Part shown: in pieces, positions 51,425-59,585 of the stretch | Position numbering within the stretch: the first letter of the stretch is position 1 | How the letters are laid out: every line of letters begins with the position of its first letter | DNA from: Bin127 sp965232825 | Lineage (GTDB): Bacteria; Chloroflexota; Dehalococcoidia; Lucifugimonadales; Lucifugimonadaceae | Direction: 5' to 3' | Assembly: GCA_965232825.1 (NCBI GenBank) | Contig: OZ247429.1 | Location: forward strand, 496,001-560,000 | DNA: 64,000 nt | Made by a program: the position numbers and the translations under genes | Notes under the pieces: generated by a model | Told to the model about the DNA's origin: nothing | Seen by the model: the letters and a program-made list of their open reading frames with translations, nothing else | Databases searched by the model: none

Positions 51425-52294
51425 TCACTGCGGATAGAGCAGGTGTCCAGTCAATCCGGTGTCGCGGGAAACCAAGCAGTGACCTTCGATGGATGAGACG
51501 TATAGGTCACCGTCAGCGAAGGTGCAGTTGGTCGGGCGTTGCGCGACTACTGGATGCTGCTCGATGATCATGCCGTCAGGATCGAAATGGGTCACGTTAC
51601 CGCCGGGTCCTGACACTTCCCAACCGGTGCAGGCGACAATGCTGCCGTCTGAGGCGAGAGTCATGCCATCGATGCCGCGATGCGGACCGAAGTCGTGCAG
51701 GATTCGACATTCACCGAGTGAGCCGTCGTCGTTGACCGGATAGGCGCGCAAATCTCGGCTCTCGCTGGCACGGAAGTCGCTTTGTGCAACGTAGAGCGTC
51801 TTGTAGTCGCTGGAAAAGATCAGTCCGTTGGGCTGAGTAGTGTCGAAGGTGCGGCGTGTGCAAACCCAATTGCCGTCGTTATCTTGCTCAGCTGAGATGA
51901 TCGCCGAGTAGGGTATGCCCACGTCGGGGTTCGAATCGCCAACGCGGTCGGAGAAGTAGATCGCGCCAGAAGGAGTGATTGCCAAGTCATTCGGGCTGTT
52001 GAGTAGAACGCCGTCTATCCGGTCGACAACGGTCTCGAAACTGCCGTCATCGTCGAACTTGATGATTTTACGACCGGTACTCGCGCAGCCATAGAGGTTG
52101 CCTTCGGCATCGTAGTTCAATCCATTCGTGCCTTCAGTATTTTCAGCAAACACATCGACGAGACCGGACTGGACATCGAGACGCATGATTCGGTCGTGGG
52201 CGATATTGCTGTAGAGCATGTGCGTGCCGGTCCAGCAGTTACCCTCGGTGATCGAACCGATCATGGGTGCCGCGTCTTCAAATGTCCAAGGCAT
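51425..52294 (-). CDS. SMP-30/gluconolactonase-family protein
   Basis: A 289-residue six-bladed propeller. The metal-binding residues are visible: Glu in GSITEGNCW, Asn in NSPNDLAITPSGAIYFSD, Asn in TQPNGLIFSSD and Asp in HRGIDGMTLASDG. It would open sugar lactones or similar esters. ATG 52294 is chosen for GGAG nine bases upstream; the longer frame would begin with unrelated MCLTNRL. It lies just upstream of the frameshifted paralogue and downstream of a HAD enzyme gene, all on the minus strand, suggesting one catabolic cluster. Confidence 0.87.
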   Translation of the reverse strand: MPWTFEDAAPMIGSITEGNCWTGTHMLYSNIAHDRIMRLDVQSGLVDVFAENTEGTNGLNYDAEGNLYGCASTGRKIIKFDDDGSFETVVDRIDGVLLNSPNDLAITPSGAIYFSDRVGDSNPDVGIPYSAIISAEQDNDGNWVCTRRTFDTTQPNGLIFSSDYKTLYVAQSDFRASESRDLRAYPVNDDGSLGECRILHDFGPHRGIDGMTLASDGSIVACTGWEVSGPGGNVTHFDPDGMIIEQHPVVAQRPTNCTFADGDLYVSSIEGHCLVSRDTGLTGHLLYPQ

Positions 52295-52332
52295 TGTTAA
52301 ATCTCCCGTTTGGGTAGTGGTTAGACGGTTGG

Positions 52333-53085
52333 TCAGGCACAACCAAGTTGATTGGCCATGTCGTCGAAATCGGTAGCGGATACGTCGAAAGATGAAGTGT
52401 CGGGCATCTCGACGGGGTTTTCGGAACCATGTTCGAAGGGTCGGTAGACAAACCCAGTGGCTAGACCTTGGCGAGATGCTGCTTCCAGATCGCCAACGTG
52501 AGCGGCGACCATCATGACTTGCTCAGTGTTTAATCCGAGAAGTTTTGAGGCGTTTTGGTAGACCTTCGGCGACGGTTTGTATGCACCGTAGACATCAGGC
52601 GACATTACCGCGTCCCAGGGCAGGTCGGCGTGTTTTGCCATGTTGACGAGAAGAGCGAGACTACCGTTGGAAGCGGTGGCGATGATGTATTTCGATTTGA
52701 GACGGCGTAACCCCGAAGGTGAATCAGGCCAACCATCTAGGCGATGCCATGCACGGTTGAGATGCTGCTTCGCCTCCTCGCTCATGGCGTCGGATAGTCC
52801 GTATTCCTCAAGCAGCACGTCCAGTTTTTCTCGGTGAATTTCGTCAACGAGTCGCCAAGTTCCGTCACCGTTGCTGAGTTCACGGGTCGACTTGCCGTAC
52901 CATGCTCGCCACTCGTCGGCGAACCTGCCCCAATCGCCGTCTGGCTTCCCGTGCTCAGTCGCCGCTTTTGTGACTTCGGCGATTATCGAATCACGCCAAT
53001 TGACCACCGTCCCGAAGACATCGAAAATCAATGCTTCGACCTGTGAGAGATCGTTTCGACGTTCTTCTGGGCGTGCATCGAGCAT
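52333..53085 (-). CDS. Haloacid-dehalogenase type II / HAD hydrolase
   Basis: 250 residues from ATG 53085. The nucleophile motif LIFDVFGTVVNWRD is near residues 20-32. The cap has EWRAWYGKSTRELSNGDGTWRLVDEIH, motif II is TASNGSLALLVNMAKH, the Lys is in YKPSPKVYQNA, and AHVGDLEAASRQGLATGFVYRP carries the C-terminal acidic set. This layout is that of L-2-haloacid dehalogenases (DVFGTVVDW-type). The natural substrate may be a 2-haloacid or a phosphate ester. Its start is only 18 bases from that of the divergent thiD gene. Confidence 0.87.
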   Translation of the reverse strand: MLDARPEERRNDLSQVEALIFDVFGTVVNWRDSIIAEVTKAATEHGKPDGDWGRFADEWRAWYGKSTRELSNGDGTWRLVDEIHREKLDVLLEEYGLSDAMSEEAKQHLNRAWHRLDGWPDSPSGLRRLKSKYIIATASNGSLALLVNMAKHADLPWDAVMSPDVYGAYKPSPKVYQNASKLLGLNTEQVMMVAAHVGDLEAASRQGLATGFVYRPFEHGSENPVEMPDTSSFDVSATDFDDMANQLGCA

Positions 53086-53103
53086 CACGCTTGCGTATTC
53101 TAT

Positions 53104-53937
53104 ATGGAAATGAACTCCGTAAACCCACCTCGCGCGTTGACCATAGCCGGGTCCGATTCCGGCGGAGGCGCGGGGATTCAGGCGGACATTAAAACGTTTG
53201 CCGCCCTCGGTGTTTTTGGTACCAGCGCCATCACTGCGATAACGGCGCAAAACACTCTCGGAGTGACTGCCGTAGCAGAAGTATCGGTCGAGGTAATCAA
53301 CGATCAGATCGACGCGGTGGTGTCCGATATCGGCGTCGACGCAGTGAAGACTGGCATGCTGTCGTCAACCGAGATCGTAGAGTGCGTCGCCGAGGCCGTA
53401 AAACGGCTTGGACTCGCACCTCTCGTTGTAGACCCGGTGATGATCGCCGCAACCGGGGCGCAACTTTTGCAGGACGATGCGGTCGAGAGCGTCAGGAAGC
53501 AGTTGGTCCCGCGGTCGACAGTTGTGACGCCCAACGTCCCCGAGGCCGAGGTGTTGACCGGGGTTGAGATCGATTCGGTTGAGGATATGGAACTGGCAGG
53601 AGGCGAATTGCTGATGATGGGCGCGGACGCCGTAGTGGTCAAAGGAGGACATTTCGACGATGGCACGGGTCGCGTCAAGGATGTCTTGGTTACCAAAGAA
53701 GGTACTCACACGTTCACATCATTGCGGATCGACACGACCAGCAATCATGGAACCGGTTGCACATTCGCTTCGGCTGTTGCCGCGCATTTAGCCCACGGTA
53801 TGGAACTCGCGCACGCCGTCGAATTGTCCCAGAGATATGTCTGGAACGCGATGGCGAATGCCGTCCCAATCGGTAGCGGACACGGTCCGCTGAACCACAT
53901 GTGGTCTCATTCGTACGATCCGAGTGAGCAAGATTAA
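53104..53937 (+). CDS. thiD: Hydroxymethylpyrimidine/phosphomethylpyrimidine kinase
   Basis: A 277-residue ribokinase-fold enzyme. AGSDSGGGAGIQADIKTF near 17-34 is the ThiD signature. GTSAITAITAQNTLGV, VKTGMLSS, VVDPVMIAATGAQLL, TPNVPEAEVLTG and the anion hole NHGTGCTFASAVAAHLA near 217-233 follow. It phosphorylates HMP twice for thiamine assembly. ATG 53104 or 53110 may start it; only 18 bases separate it from the divergent HAD start, and a TATTCT hexamer lies at 53096-53101, so a leaderless message is conceivable. It complements the riboswitch-controlled importer 9 kb upstream. Confidence 0.93.
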   Translation: MEMNSVNPPRALTIAGSDSGGGAGIQADIKTFAALGVFGTSAITAITAQNTLGVTAVAEVSVEVINDQIDAVVSDIGVDAVKTGMLSSTEIVECVAEAVKRLGLAPLVVDPVMIAATGAQLLQDDAVESVRKQLVPRSTVVTPNVPEAEVLTGVEIDSVEDMELAGGELLMMGADAVVVKGGHFDDGTGRVKDVLVTKEGTHTFTSLRIDTTSNHGTGCTFASAVAAHLAHGMELAHAVELSQRYVWNAMANAVPIGSGHGPLNHMWSHSYDPSEQD

Positions 53938-53953
53938 AAAGTCTGGAGATGAC

Positions 53954-54907
53954 ATGACGACACCGCTGTTCATAACCGAAGAGCAAGTCAAATCGCTGTT
54001 CACGATGCCGATTGCGGTTGAGGCGGTTGAAGAGGCATTCAAAGCCCGCGCGCAAGGCGATGCGTTCAACGAACCGCGGCGTAGGTTGCCTACGAGTTCG
54101 GGTGCCTACAACGTAATGTTCGCGACTTGGCGTGGACACCAAATCGCGGGATTGAAGTCATATCCCGGCGGTACGGGCGGCATCAATTTCCACGTGATGC
54201 TGTACGACACGTCGAATAATTCGTTGGTAGCGGTAATTGAGGCCAACCGCATGGGGCAAATGCGTACCGGTGCGGCGTCTGGAGCAGCGACGAAATACAT
54301 GGCGCGCGATAACTCCGAGACGGTGGGAATCATTGGATCGGGGTACCAAGCCGAGACGCAGCTCGCGGCGATCGCGCACGTCAGAAATATCAATAGCGCC
54401 AAGGTATACAGCCGTTCGGAAGAGAACCGCAATCGATACGCTGCCAAGATGTCGAACGCGTTGGGTATCGATGTCACGGCAGTTTCTAGCGGCGAAGAGG
54501 CGGCCGCCTCGGACATCGTTGCGACGATTACCAATTCGCAGGAGCCGGTGCTGCTTGGGGAGTGGCTTAAGCCGGGCACACACATCAACGCGGCGGGCAA
54601 TAACTCTTGGCTGAAACGCGAGATCGATACTCGGGCTATAGCGATGTCCGACATCGTCGCGACTGACGATGTAGAACAGGCTAAATTCGAGTGCGGCGAG
54701 TTGATGCGCGCCGCGGAGGTGGGCCGCTTTTCGTGGGATTTGGCGGTTCCGATTCACGACATTGTTGGCGGAAAATCTAGCGGCCGAGATGACGACGAAC
54801 AGATCACGTTGTTCGAGTCGCAAGGACTCGCTTTGGAAGATATCGCGGCGTGCGAACGGATAGTAGAGTTGGCACGAGAAAAAGGCGTTGGCACGCCGCT
54901 CAAGTAA
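53954..54907 (+). CDS. Ornithine cyclodeaminase/mu-crystallin family protein
   Basis: 317 residues from ATG 53954 (GGAG five bases upstream; a GTG ten codons earlier overlaps thiD). The active Lys is in GLKSYPGGTGG near 65, with EANRMGQMRTGAASGAATKYMA. The Rossmann motif is VGIIGSGYQAETQLAAIA near 120-137, and HINAAGNNSWLKREID carries the substrate-side acidic region. Members are ornithine cyclodeaminases, alanine dehydrogenases or ketimine reductases. The Ldh_2 gene that follows favours imino/keto-acid reduction over true ornithine cyclodeamination. Confidence 0.85.
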   Translation: MTTPLFITEEQVKSLFTMPIAVEAVEEAFKARAQGDAFNEPRRRLPTSSGAYNVMFATWRGHQIAGLKSYPGGTGGINFHVMLYDTSNNSLVAVIEANRMGQMRTGAASGAATKYMARDNSETVGIIGSGYQAETQLAAIAHVRNINSAKVYSRSEENRNRYAAKMSNALGIDVTAVSSGEEAAASDIVATITNSQEPVLLGEWLKPGTHINAAGNNSWLKREIDTRAIAMSDIVATDDVEQAKFECGELMRAAEVGRFSWDLAVPIHDIVGGKSSGRDDDEQITLFESQGLALEDIAACERIVELAREKGVGTPLK

Positions 54908-54932
54908 GTGAAGAATGGCTAGGAGGCACGCG

Positions 54933-56012
54933 ATGGCGCTCGATTTTCTGAAGATACCTGATGACAATGCCGTCCAAGTTTCGGCCGATGCGCTGCGCCA
55001 GCAGGTCGCGTCGATCTTCGTAGCTGCGGGCACACCAGAGCGGTACGCGCAAATAACCGCTGATGCCTTGACACTTGCCAGCCTGCGCGGCGTCGATACC
55101 CATGGAGCGACCAATGTTGTTCGCTATACCGAGTCGATCCTAGAAGGCACTTTCAAATCGCCACAAGAGATCGAGGTCATCTCTGAATCCGACACGACCG
55201 CGCTGTTGAGTTGCGGTTGGGGGTTAGGACATCCGGCGGCGCACATCGGCATGGAGATGGCGATGGACAAAGCGGCGGAGTATGGCGTAGGTATGTCTAC
55301 GATCCGTGATGGGCATCACATCGGCATGGTTGCCTACTATGCGATGCTTGCTGTGGAACGCGACATGATCGGTATCGCGATGACCAACGCCGGGCCCGCG
55401 GTTCGGCCTGCGCATGGTCGCCAAGCGATGTTGGGGACCAATCCGATCGCGTTCGCCGCGCCCGCTGGCGAGGAAAGCGATTTCGTGCTCGACATGGCGA
55501 CCTCGACGGTTGCGAGTGGCAAGATCGGTTTGGCGCGCCAACTTGGCGTTCCGATACCTGAAGGTTGGGCGGTTGGTGCTGAAGGCGAACCGATCACGGA
55601 ACCTCCGGGCGATAGGGGAGATCATTGGGCGCAGAATCCGCTCGGCAACACCCGTGAGCAAGGTGCCCACAAGGGTTACGGATTGGCGATGATGGTCGAT
55701 ATCTTGTGTGGTGTGCTTTCGGGCGGTGGCTACAGTTCGTTCATTGGCGGTGGCAGGAACATGTCGTTTGCCATGGCCATAGATATCGATGCCTTTCGTC
55801 CGGTCGACGAGTTCAAAGAGATGATGGATGAGATGATCCGGGCGTTGCACGACACGCCCACAGAACCAGGTGCCGACCGTGTAATGGTCGCCGGCGACCC
55901 GGAAGACGACGCGATGAAAGACCGCGAGGCGAATGGAGTGCCGATATTGCAGGCGCGTTATGACGAGATCGTAGGAATCGCTCGACGCGTCGGGGCAGAG
56001 GTGCTCATCTAA
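54933..56012 (+). CDS. Ldh_2-family malate/L-lactate/ureidoglycolate-type dehydrogenase
   Basis: 359 residues from ATG 54933, with AGGAGG six bases upstream. Family landmarks: RGVDTHGATNVVRYTESI near 46-63 (His/Arg), DGHHIGMVAYYAMLAVERDMIG near 121, GTNPIAFAAPAGEE, DMATSTVASGKIGLARQLG near 190-208, and HKGYGLAMMVDILCGVLSGGGYS near 245-267. These NAD(P)H-dependent oxidoreductases act on small 2-hydroxyacids, ureidoglycolate or cyclic imino acids. Next to an OCD-family gene, cyclic-imine or keto-acid chemistry is plausible. Cytoplasmic. Confidence 0.9.
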   Translation: MALDFLKIPDDNAVQVSADALRQQVASIFVAAGTPERYAQITADALTLASLRGVDTHGATNVVRYTESILEGTFKSPQEIEVISESDTTALLSCGWGLGHPAAHIGMEMAMDKAAEYGVGMSTIRDGHHIGMVAYYAMLAVERDMIGIAMTNAGPAVRPAHGRQAMLGTNPIAFAAPAGEESDFVLDMATSTVASGKIGLARQLGVPIPEGWAVGAEGEPITEPPGDRGDHWAQNPLGNTREQGAHKGYGLAMMVDILCGVLSGGGYSSFIGGGRNMSFAMAIDIDAFRPVDEFKEMMDEMIRALHDTPTEPGADRVMVAGDPEDDAMKDREANGVPILQARYDEIVGIARRVGAEVLI

Positions 56013-56048
56013 ACTGCGTTTTGCAACTGCGAGAACGGTTCAGCCTCG

Positions 56049-57449
56049 ATGGGAGACTCAACGTTGACCGCCAAACCAAACATCCTGATTATCGGTGTCG
56101 ACTCTTTGCGAGTGACCAACCTCAGTTGCTACGGTTACCCGCGTCTTACCTCGCCGCATATCGACCGCATAGCTGCACAGGGCACTTTGTTCGAAAACAC
56201 GTTCAGCGCCCACATTCCGACCACCAGCGGTTACACGTCGATGTTAAGCGGGTTGGATGTGTTTTCATCACAGGTGGTGGCACTGCGACACAAGGGGCCA
56301 GTTAGACCCGAAGTAACGTTGTTGCCGGAACTGTTGAAGGGCGAGAGGTACAACACCGCGTGCGTCGGACTTAGTGGCAATCCAAGTTCGAGAGGATTTG
56401 ACACGTATCTTGACTACCGCGCATGGGGTTCTTGGGAAGAAGGTCGCAGTGACAAGGCTCAGAATCTAAATCGCGTCTTTCTGCCGGAGTTGGATCGACT
56501 TTGCAGCGCCGATGAGCCGTTTTTCGCGTTGCTCCGTCACATGGATCCTCATGCGCCTTACCTTGCGCCAGAACCGTATGAGCGGATGTTTTATCACGGC
56601 GACGAGTGCGATCCTGCAAACAAGTCGATGGAACCAGTCATGGCGTTCAAGCCGTTTCGCGACTTTTTGTCCAGTTGGATGCCGCCGGGCATTACCGACA
56701 AGGATTATGTGATTGCTCAGTACGACGGGGCAATCGCGTATATGGATGCCTGCATCCAGACGATTCTGACCAATCTGGAGAGTCGCGGCATTCTTGACGA
56801 CACGATCGTCGTGCTCAACTCAGATCACGGAGAAACCCTCTACGAACACGAATGCTTTTTTGACCATCACGGGCTCTACGATTCGAATCTCCACGTTCCG
56901 CTCATCATCCGTTACCCGCCGAAGATGCCGGCCGGGCTAAGAGTAAGCGGCTACAACCAACACAAGGATTTGATGCCGACTCTGTTGGAGCTGGCAGGGA
57001 TCGAGAGCGATATCGAGTTTGACGGTCGGAGTCTCATGGGGATGGTTAGGGGAGAGTCTGCGTCGCACGAGTCGGAGATTTACATCACCGAGTGCACTTG
57101 GATGAGGAAGCACGGATGGCGAACACCGCAGTGGAAGTTGATTAGGGCGCTAGAACCAGATTTCCACTTCAAACCGTCCGTCGAGCTCTACAACATGATC
57201 GAGGATCCGCTGGAAATAACCGACGTGGCCGAGGCGCATCCTGACGTGGTCGCCGCGTTGACTAAGCGAATGGAGAGTTGGATCGCTAAACGTGAAGTTG
57301 AGACCGGACTGGCAAATCCCATCCACAACCAGGGCGATTGGCACGGGATTGATGGGATAGGCTCATTCAAGTCGTCTCAACAGGCTTACGACACGCTGTA
57401 CATCGGCGATTCGTCGACGGCGAGGCGACTGCAAGCGAAGTCGCGGTAG
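56049..57449 (+). CDS. Sulfatase-fold hydrolase without the formylglycine motif (Thr at the nucleophile site)
   Basis: A 466-residue alkaline-phosphatase-superfamily enzyme. Metal Asp18 is in ILIIGVDSLR, and VLNSDHGETLYEHE near 255-268 gives the second metal set; RHMDPHAPYLAPEPYE and HHGLYDSNLHVPLI are sulfatase-like. The nucleophile region reads HIPTTSGYTSMLSG instead of CxPxR...LLTG: Thr58 aligns with Cys/Ser, and the Pro and Arg are gone. This suggests a phosphatase/phosphotransferase-like chemistry with a Thr nucleophile rather than a true formylglycine sulfatase. No signal peptide. It belongs to the plus-strand catabolic run. Confidence 0.78.
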   Translation: MGDSTLTAKPNILIIGVDSLRVTNLSCYGYPRLTSPHIDRIAAQGTLFENTFSAHIPTTSGYTSMLSGLDVFSSQVVALRHKGPVRPEVTLLPELLKGERYNTACVGLSGNPSSRGFDTYLDYRAWGSWEEGRSDKAQNLNRVFLPELDRLCSADEPFFALLRHMDPHAPYLAPEPYERMFYHGDECDPANKSMEPVMAFKPFRDFLSSWMPPGITDKDYVIAQYDGAIAYMDACIQTILTNLESRGILDDTIVVLNSDHGETLYEHECFFDHHGLYDSNLHVPLIIRYPPKMPAGLRVSGYNQHKDLMPTLLELAGIESDIEFDGRSLMGMVRGESASHESEIYITECTWMRKHGWRTPQWKLIRALEPDFHFKPSVELYNMIEDPLEITDVAEAHPDVVAALTKRMESWIAKREVETGLANPIHNQGDWHGIDGIGSFKSSQQAYDTLYIGDSSTARRLQAKSR

Positions 57450-57476
57450 CATCGTTTTTGAAGGAGCGCAGGTTTC

Positions 57477-58478
57477 GTGACATTGAAAGTCGCAATCGTA
57501 GGAATGGGTGGCATCGGCACACGGCATGCCGACATCTATCAAGCGGATGAACGTTGTGAGATTGTCGCAGTGTGCGATGCCTTTGCAGACAAGGCTGATG
57601 CGGCCGCTCAGCAATACGGTTGCGCCGCGTACAACTCGGTTTCAACGATGCTGGAAGGTGGGAAAATCGACATCGCGAGCGTATGCACGGCGGGCGTTGA
57701 GAATGGTGGCGACCACTACGAACCTACGATGAATCTGCTCAACGCCGGCATCCCTGTCTTGGGCGAGAAACCGATATCCAATGAAATCCCCAAGGCGAAG
57801 GAGATGGTCGCCCTAGCCAAGGAAAAGGGATTGCGGTACGGGATAAACCTTAATCACCGTTTCACTCCAGCGGCGTTGAGAGCGAAGGAATGGGTCGCCA
57901 AGGGCCGACTTGGAGAGTTGAACATCGTCAATATGACGATGTGGATCAACAACCCGAACGAAAGTTCGCCTTATTTCCATATGCGAGCTTTGCATCCTCA
58001 CTCAATCGATGTGATGCGTTACTTCTGCGGCGATGTTGCGAGGGTTCATGCGTTCTTTAAGAAGGGACGAGGCAGAAGCATCTGGTCGAACGTGCAGGTA
58101 AACATGCAGTTTGAGAATGGAGTGATCGGACATCTGACGGGTAGCTATGACGCAGGAGGCAGCTACGGGTTGGAGCGGCTGGAGGTCGTGGGATCCGAGG
58201 CGAGGTTCGTGCTGCTCGAAGCCTGCGAGCATTTGGAGTTTTATCCTCGCAGATCTCAGCAGGTCGAGAAATACGCATATCTCGGCGACATGATGAGTTT
58301 TGGCGAGACGTTTGAGAGTCGGATAGCACGTTGGGTTGATCAGAACGTCGAAGGTGCCGATCCGGTCGAGATTGACGGATCAGGCGAAGACGCTCTGAAG
58401 TCGCAATTGATTATCGAGGCCGCGATTGAATCTTGGGAGAGCGGCCAAGTCGTTGAAATCGAAGGGATATCACAATGA
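57477..58478 (+). CDS. Gfo/Idh/MocA-family oxidoreductase
   Basis: 333 residues. The Rossmann motif KVAIVGMGGIGTRHADIY is near the N-terminus, LGEKPISNEIPKAKEM carries the EKP element near 100, and GINLNHRFTPAALRAKEW and PHSIDVMRYFCGDV are in the C-terminal domain, with the likely catalytic His near 180. It probably oxidises or epimerises a sugar or inositol with NAD(P). GTG 57477 has AGGAG nine bases upstream. The stop overlaps the isomerase start (ATGA), a classic pairing of an Idh-type dehydrogenase with a TIM-barrel isomerase. Confidence 0.9.
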   Translation: MTLKVAIVGMGGIGTRHADIYQADERCEIVAVCDAFADKADAAAQQYGCAAYNSVSTMLEGGKIDIASVCTAGVENGGDHYEPTMNLLNAGIPVLGEKPISNEIPKAKEMVALAKEKGLRYGINLNHRFTPAALRAKEWVAKGRLGELNIVNMTMWINNPNESSPYFHMRALHPHSIDVMRYFCGDVARVHAFFKKGRGRSIWSNVQVNMQFENGVIGHLTGSYDAGGSYGLERLEVVGSEARFVLLEACEHLEFYPRRSQQVEKYAYLGDMMSFGETFESRIARWVDQNVEGADPVEIDGSGEDALKSQLIIEAAIESWESGQVVEIEGISQ

Positions 58479-59272
58479 AACTCGGCGCTAACTCAGTTCT
58501 CTTCGGCGGGCACAGCATGGAAACAGCCTTCAAATCCATATCCATGGCGGGCTATGACGGCATTGAGTTGTCGGCGATTGACGGGATGAGCGAGCATCTG
58601 GTGCTGAGCCGATGGGAAGAACTCGTACCGGAGATACGCGACCTATCAGATAAATACGCGCTCGAGCTACTTGCCATGGAGCAACCGCTACGCGACCCCG
58701 ATGTCATGGATCGAGCGTGCCGAGCCGCGTCTGCGTTAGGTATACCGGTGGTCAACTGCGGACCGGGTGGAACATCTGGCGATGACGCGAGTTTGAAAGC
58801 CTCGATCACTTCGCTCGCGGAAATGGCTAAGATCGGCGAGGAATACGGCGTTACAGTCTGCGTCAAAGCGCACGTCGGTGCAAGCATCTACAACACGCCA
58901 ACCACGTTACGTGTGATGGATGCCATCGATTCCCCCGCGTTCGGCATCGACATGGACCCGTCGCATATTCATCGTGCAGGGGAGAACCCTGCAGAAGCCA
59001 TAGCCGCGGTCATGTCCCGAGTCCGCCACGTTCACATTCGCGACTGCAAAGGTATGCAGTCTGGGCCTGGGAAGCCGGAAGATCAAGCCAACGGGCGTGG
59101 TGATATCGATTTGCTCGGGTTTGTTCGCGTTTTACACGAGCATGGATATGATGGCGCTCTCAATCTCGAAGTCATTGGCGCGAAGGACTACAGTTTGGAG
59201 CAATCTTGTACTATTGCCGCGGAATCCAGAGGGCACATGCAGGCTTGTTTGCAGGCTTGTGGGGCTAGGTGA
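58475..59272 (+). CDS. Sugar phosphate isomerase/epimerase (xylose-isomerase-like TIM barrel)
   Basis: A 265-residue AP-endonuclease-2-type barrel. FKSISMAGYDGIELSAI near 17-33, VVNCGPGGTSGDD, VCVKAHVGASIYNTPTTLRV, GIDMDPSHIHRAGENPAEAI and RHVHIRDCKGMQ carry the expected Glu/His/Asp metal ligands, ending with GALNLEVIG (Glu). It most likely isomerises or epimerises a keto sugar or inositol derivative produced by the coupled Gfo/Idh/MocA enzyme. It is the last gene of the catabolic run before a 61-base gap. Confidence 0.87.
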   Translation: MKLGANSVLFGGHSMETAFKSISMAGYDGIELSAIDGMSEHLVLSRWEELVPEIRDLSDKYALELLAMEQPLRDPDVMDRACRAASALGIPVVNCGPGGTSGDDASLKASITSLAEMAKIGEEYGVTVCVKAHVGASIYNTPTTLRVMDAIDSPAFGIDMDPSHIHRAGENPAEAIAAVMSRVRHVHIRDCKGMQSGPGKPEDQANGRGDIDLLGFVRVLHEHGYDGALNLEVIGAKDYSLEQSCTIAAESRGHMQACLQACGAR

Positions 59273-59333
59273 TGTACGATTTGGCTATGTCGATTGACTG
59301 AATGCCAAAGGTATCGAAAGAGACCGAAGGACA

Positions 59334-59585
59334 ATGACTACGCCCGTAGAAGTGAAAGCACTTGCTGGCTATCGCATCTGGATGAAGTTCGATGATGGCG
59401 TTGGAGGCGAGATCGACCTGTCGGATTTTGCTGGTCGCGGGGTGTTCACGGCGTGGGAAGATCGGGATTTCTTTGAGAGTGTCGAAGTTCCTGACTACGA
59501 TGCAATAGCCTGGCCAGGTGACATGTCACTATGCTCTGACATGCTATACATGCGTCTGACTGGAAAATCCGTCGAGGAGATATGA
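59334..59585 (+). CDS. DUF2442-family small protein
   Basis: 83 residues. The sequence VKALAGYRIWMKFDDGVGGEIDLSDFAGRGVF...WEDRDFFESVEVPDYDAIAWPGDMSLCSDMLYMRLTGK has the DUF2442 order: a beta hairpin, then a strand with IxWPGxxDLxPDxLY-type spacing. DUF2442 proteins are often found beside DUF4160 or other small toxin-like genes. Here the stop overlaps the next gene (ATGA), a 264-residue protein of unknown function, rather than DUF4160. An AGGACA lies six bases before the ATG. Confidence 0.78.
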   Translation: MTTPVEVKALAGYRIWMKFDDGVGGEIDLSDFAGRGVFTAWEDRDFFESVEVPDYDAIAWPGDMSLCSDMLYMRLTGKSVEEI

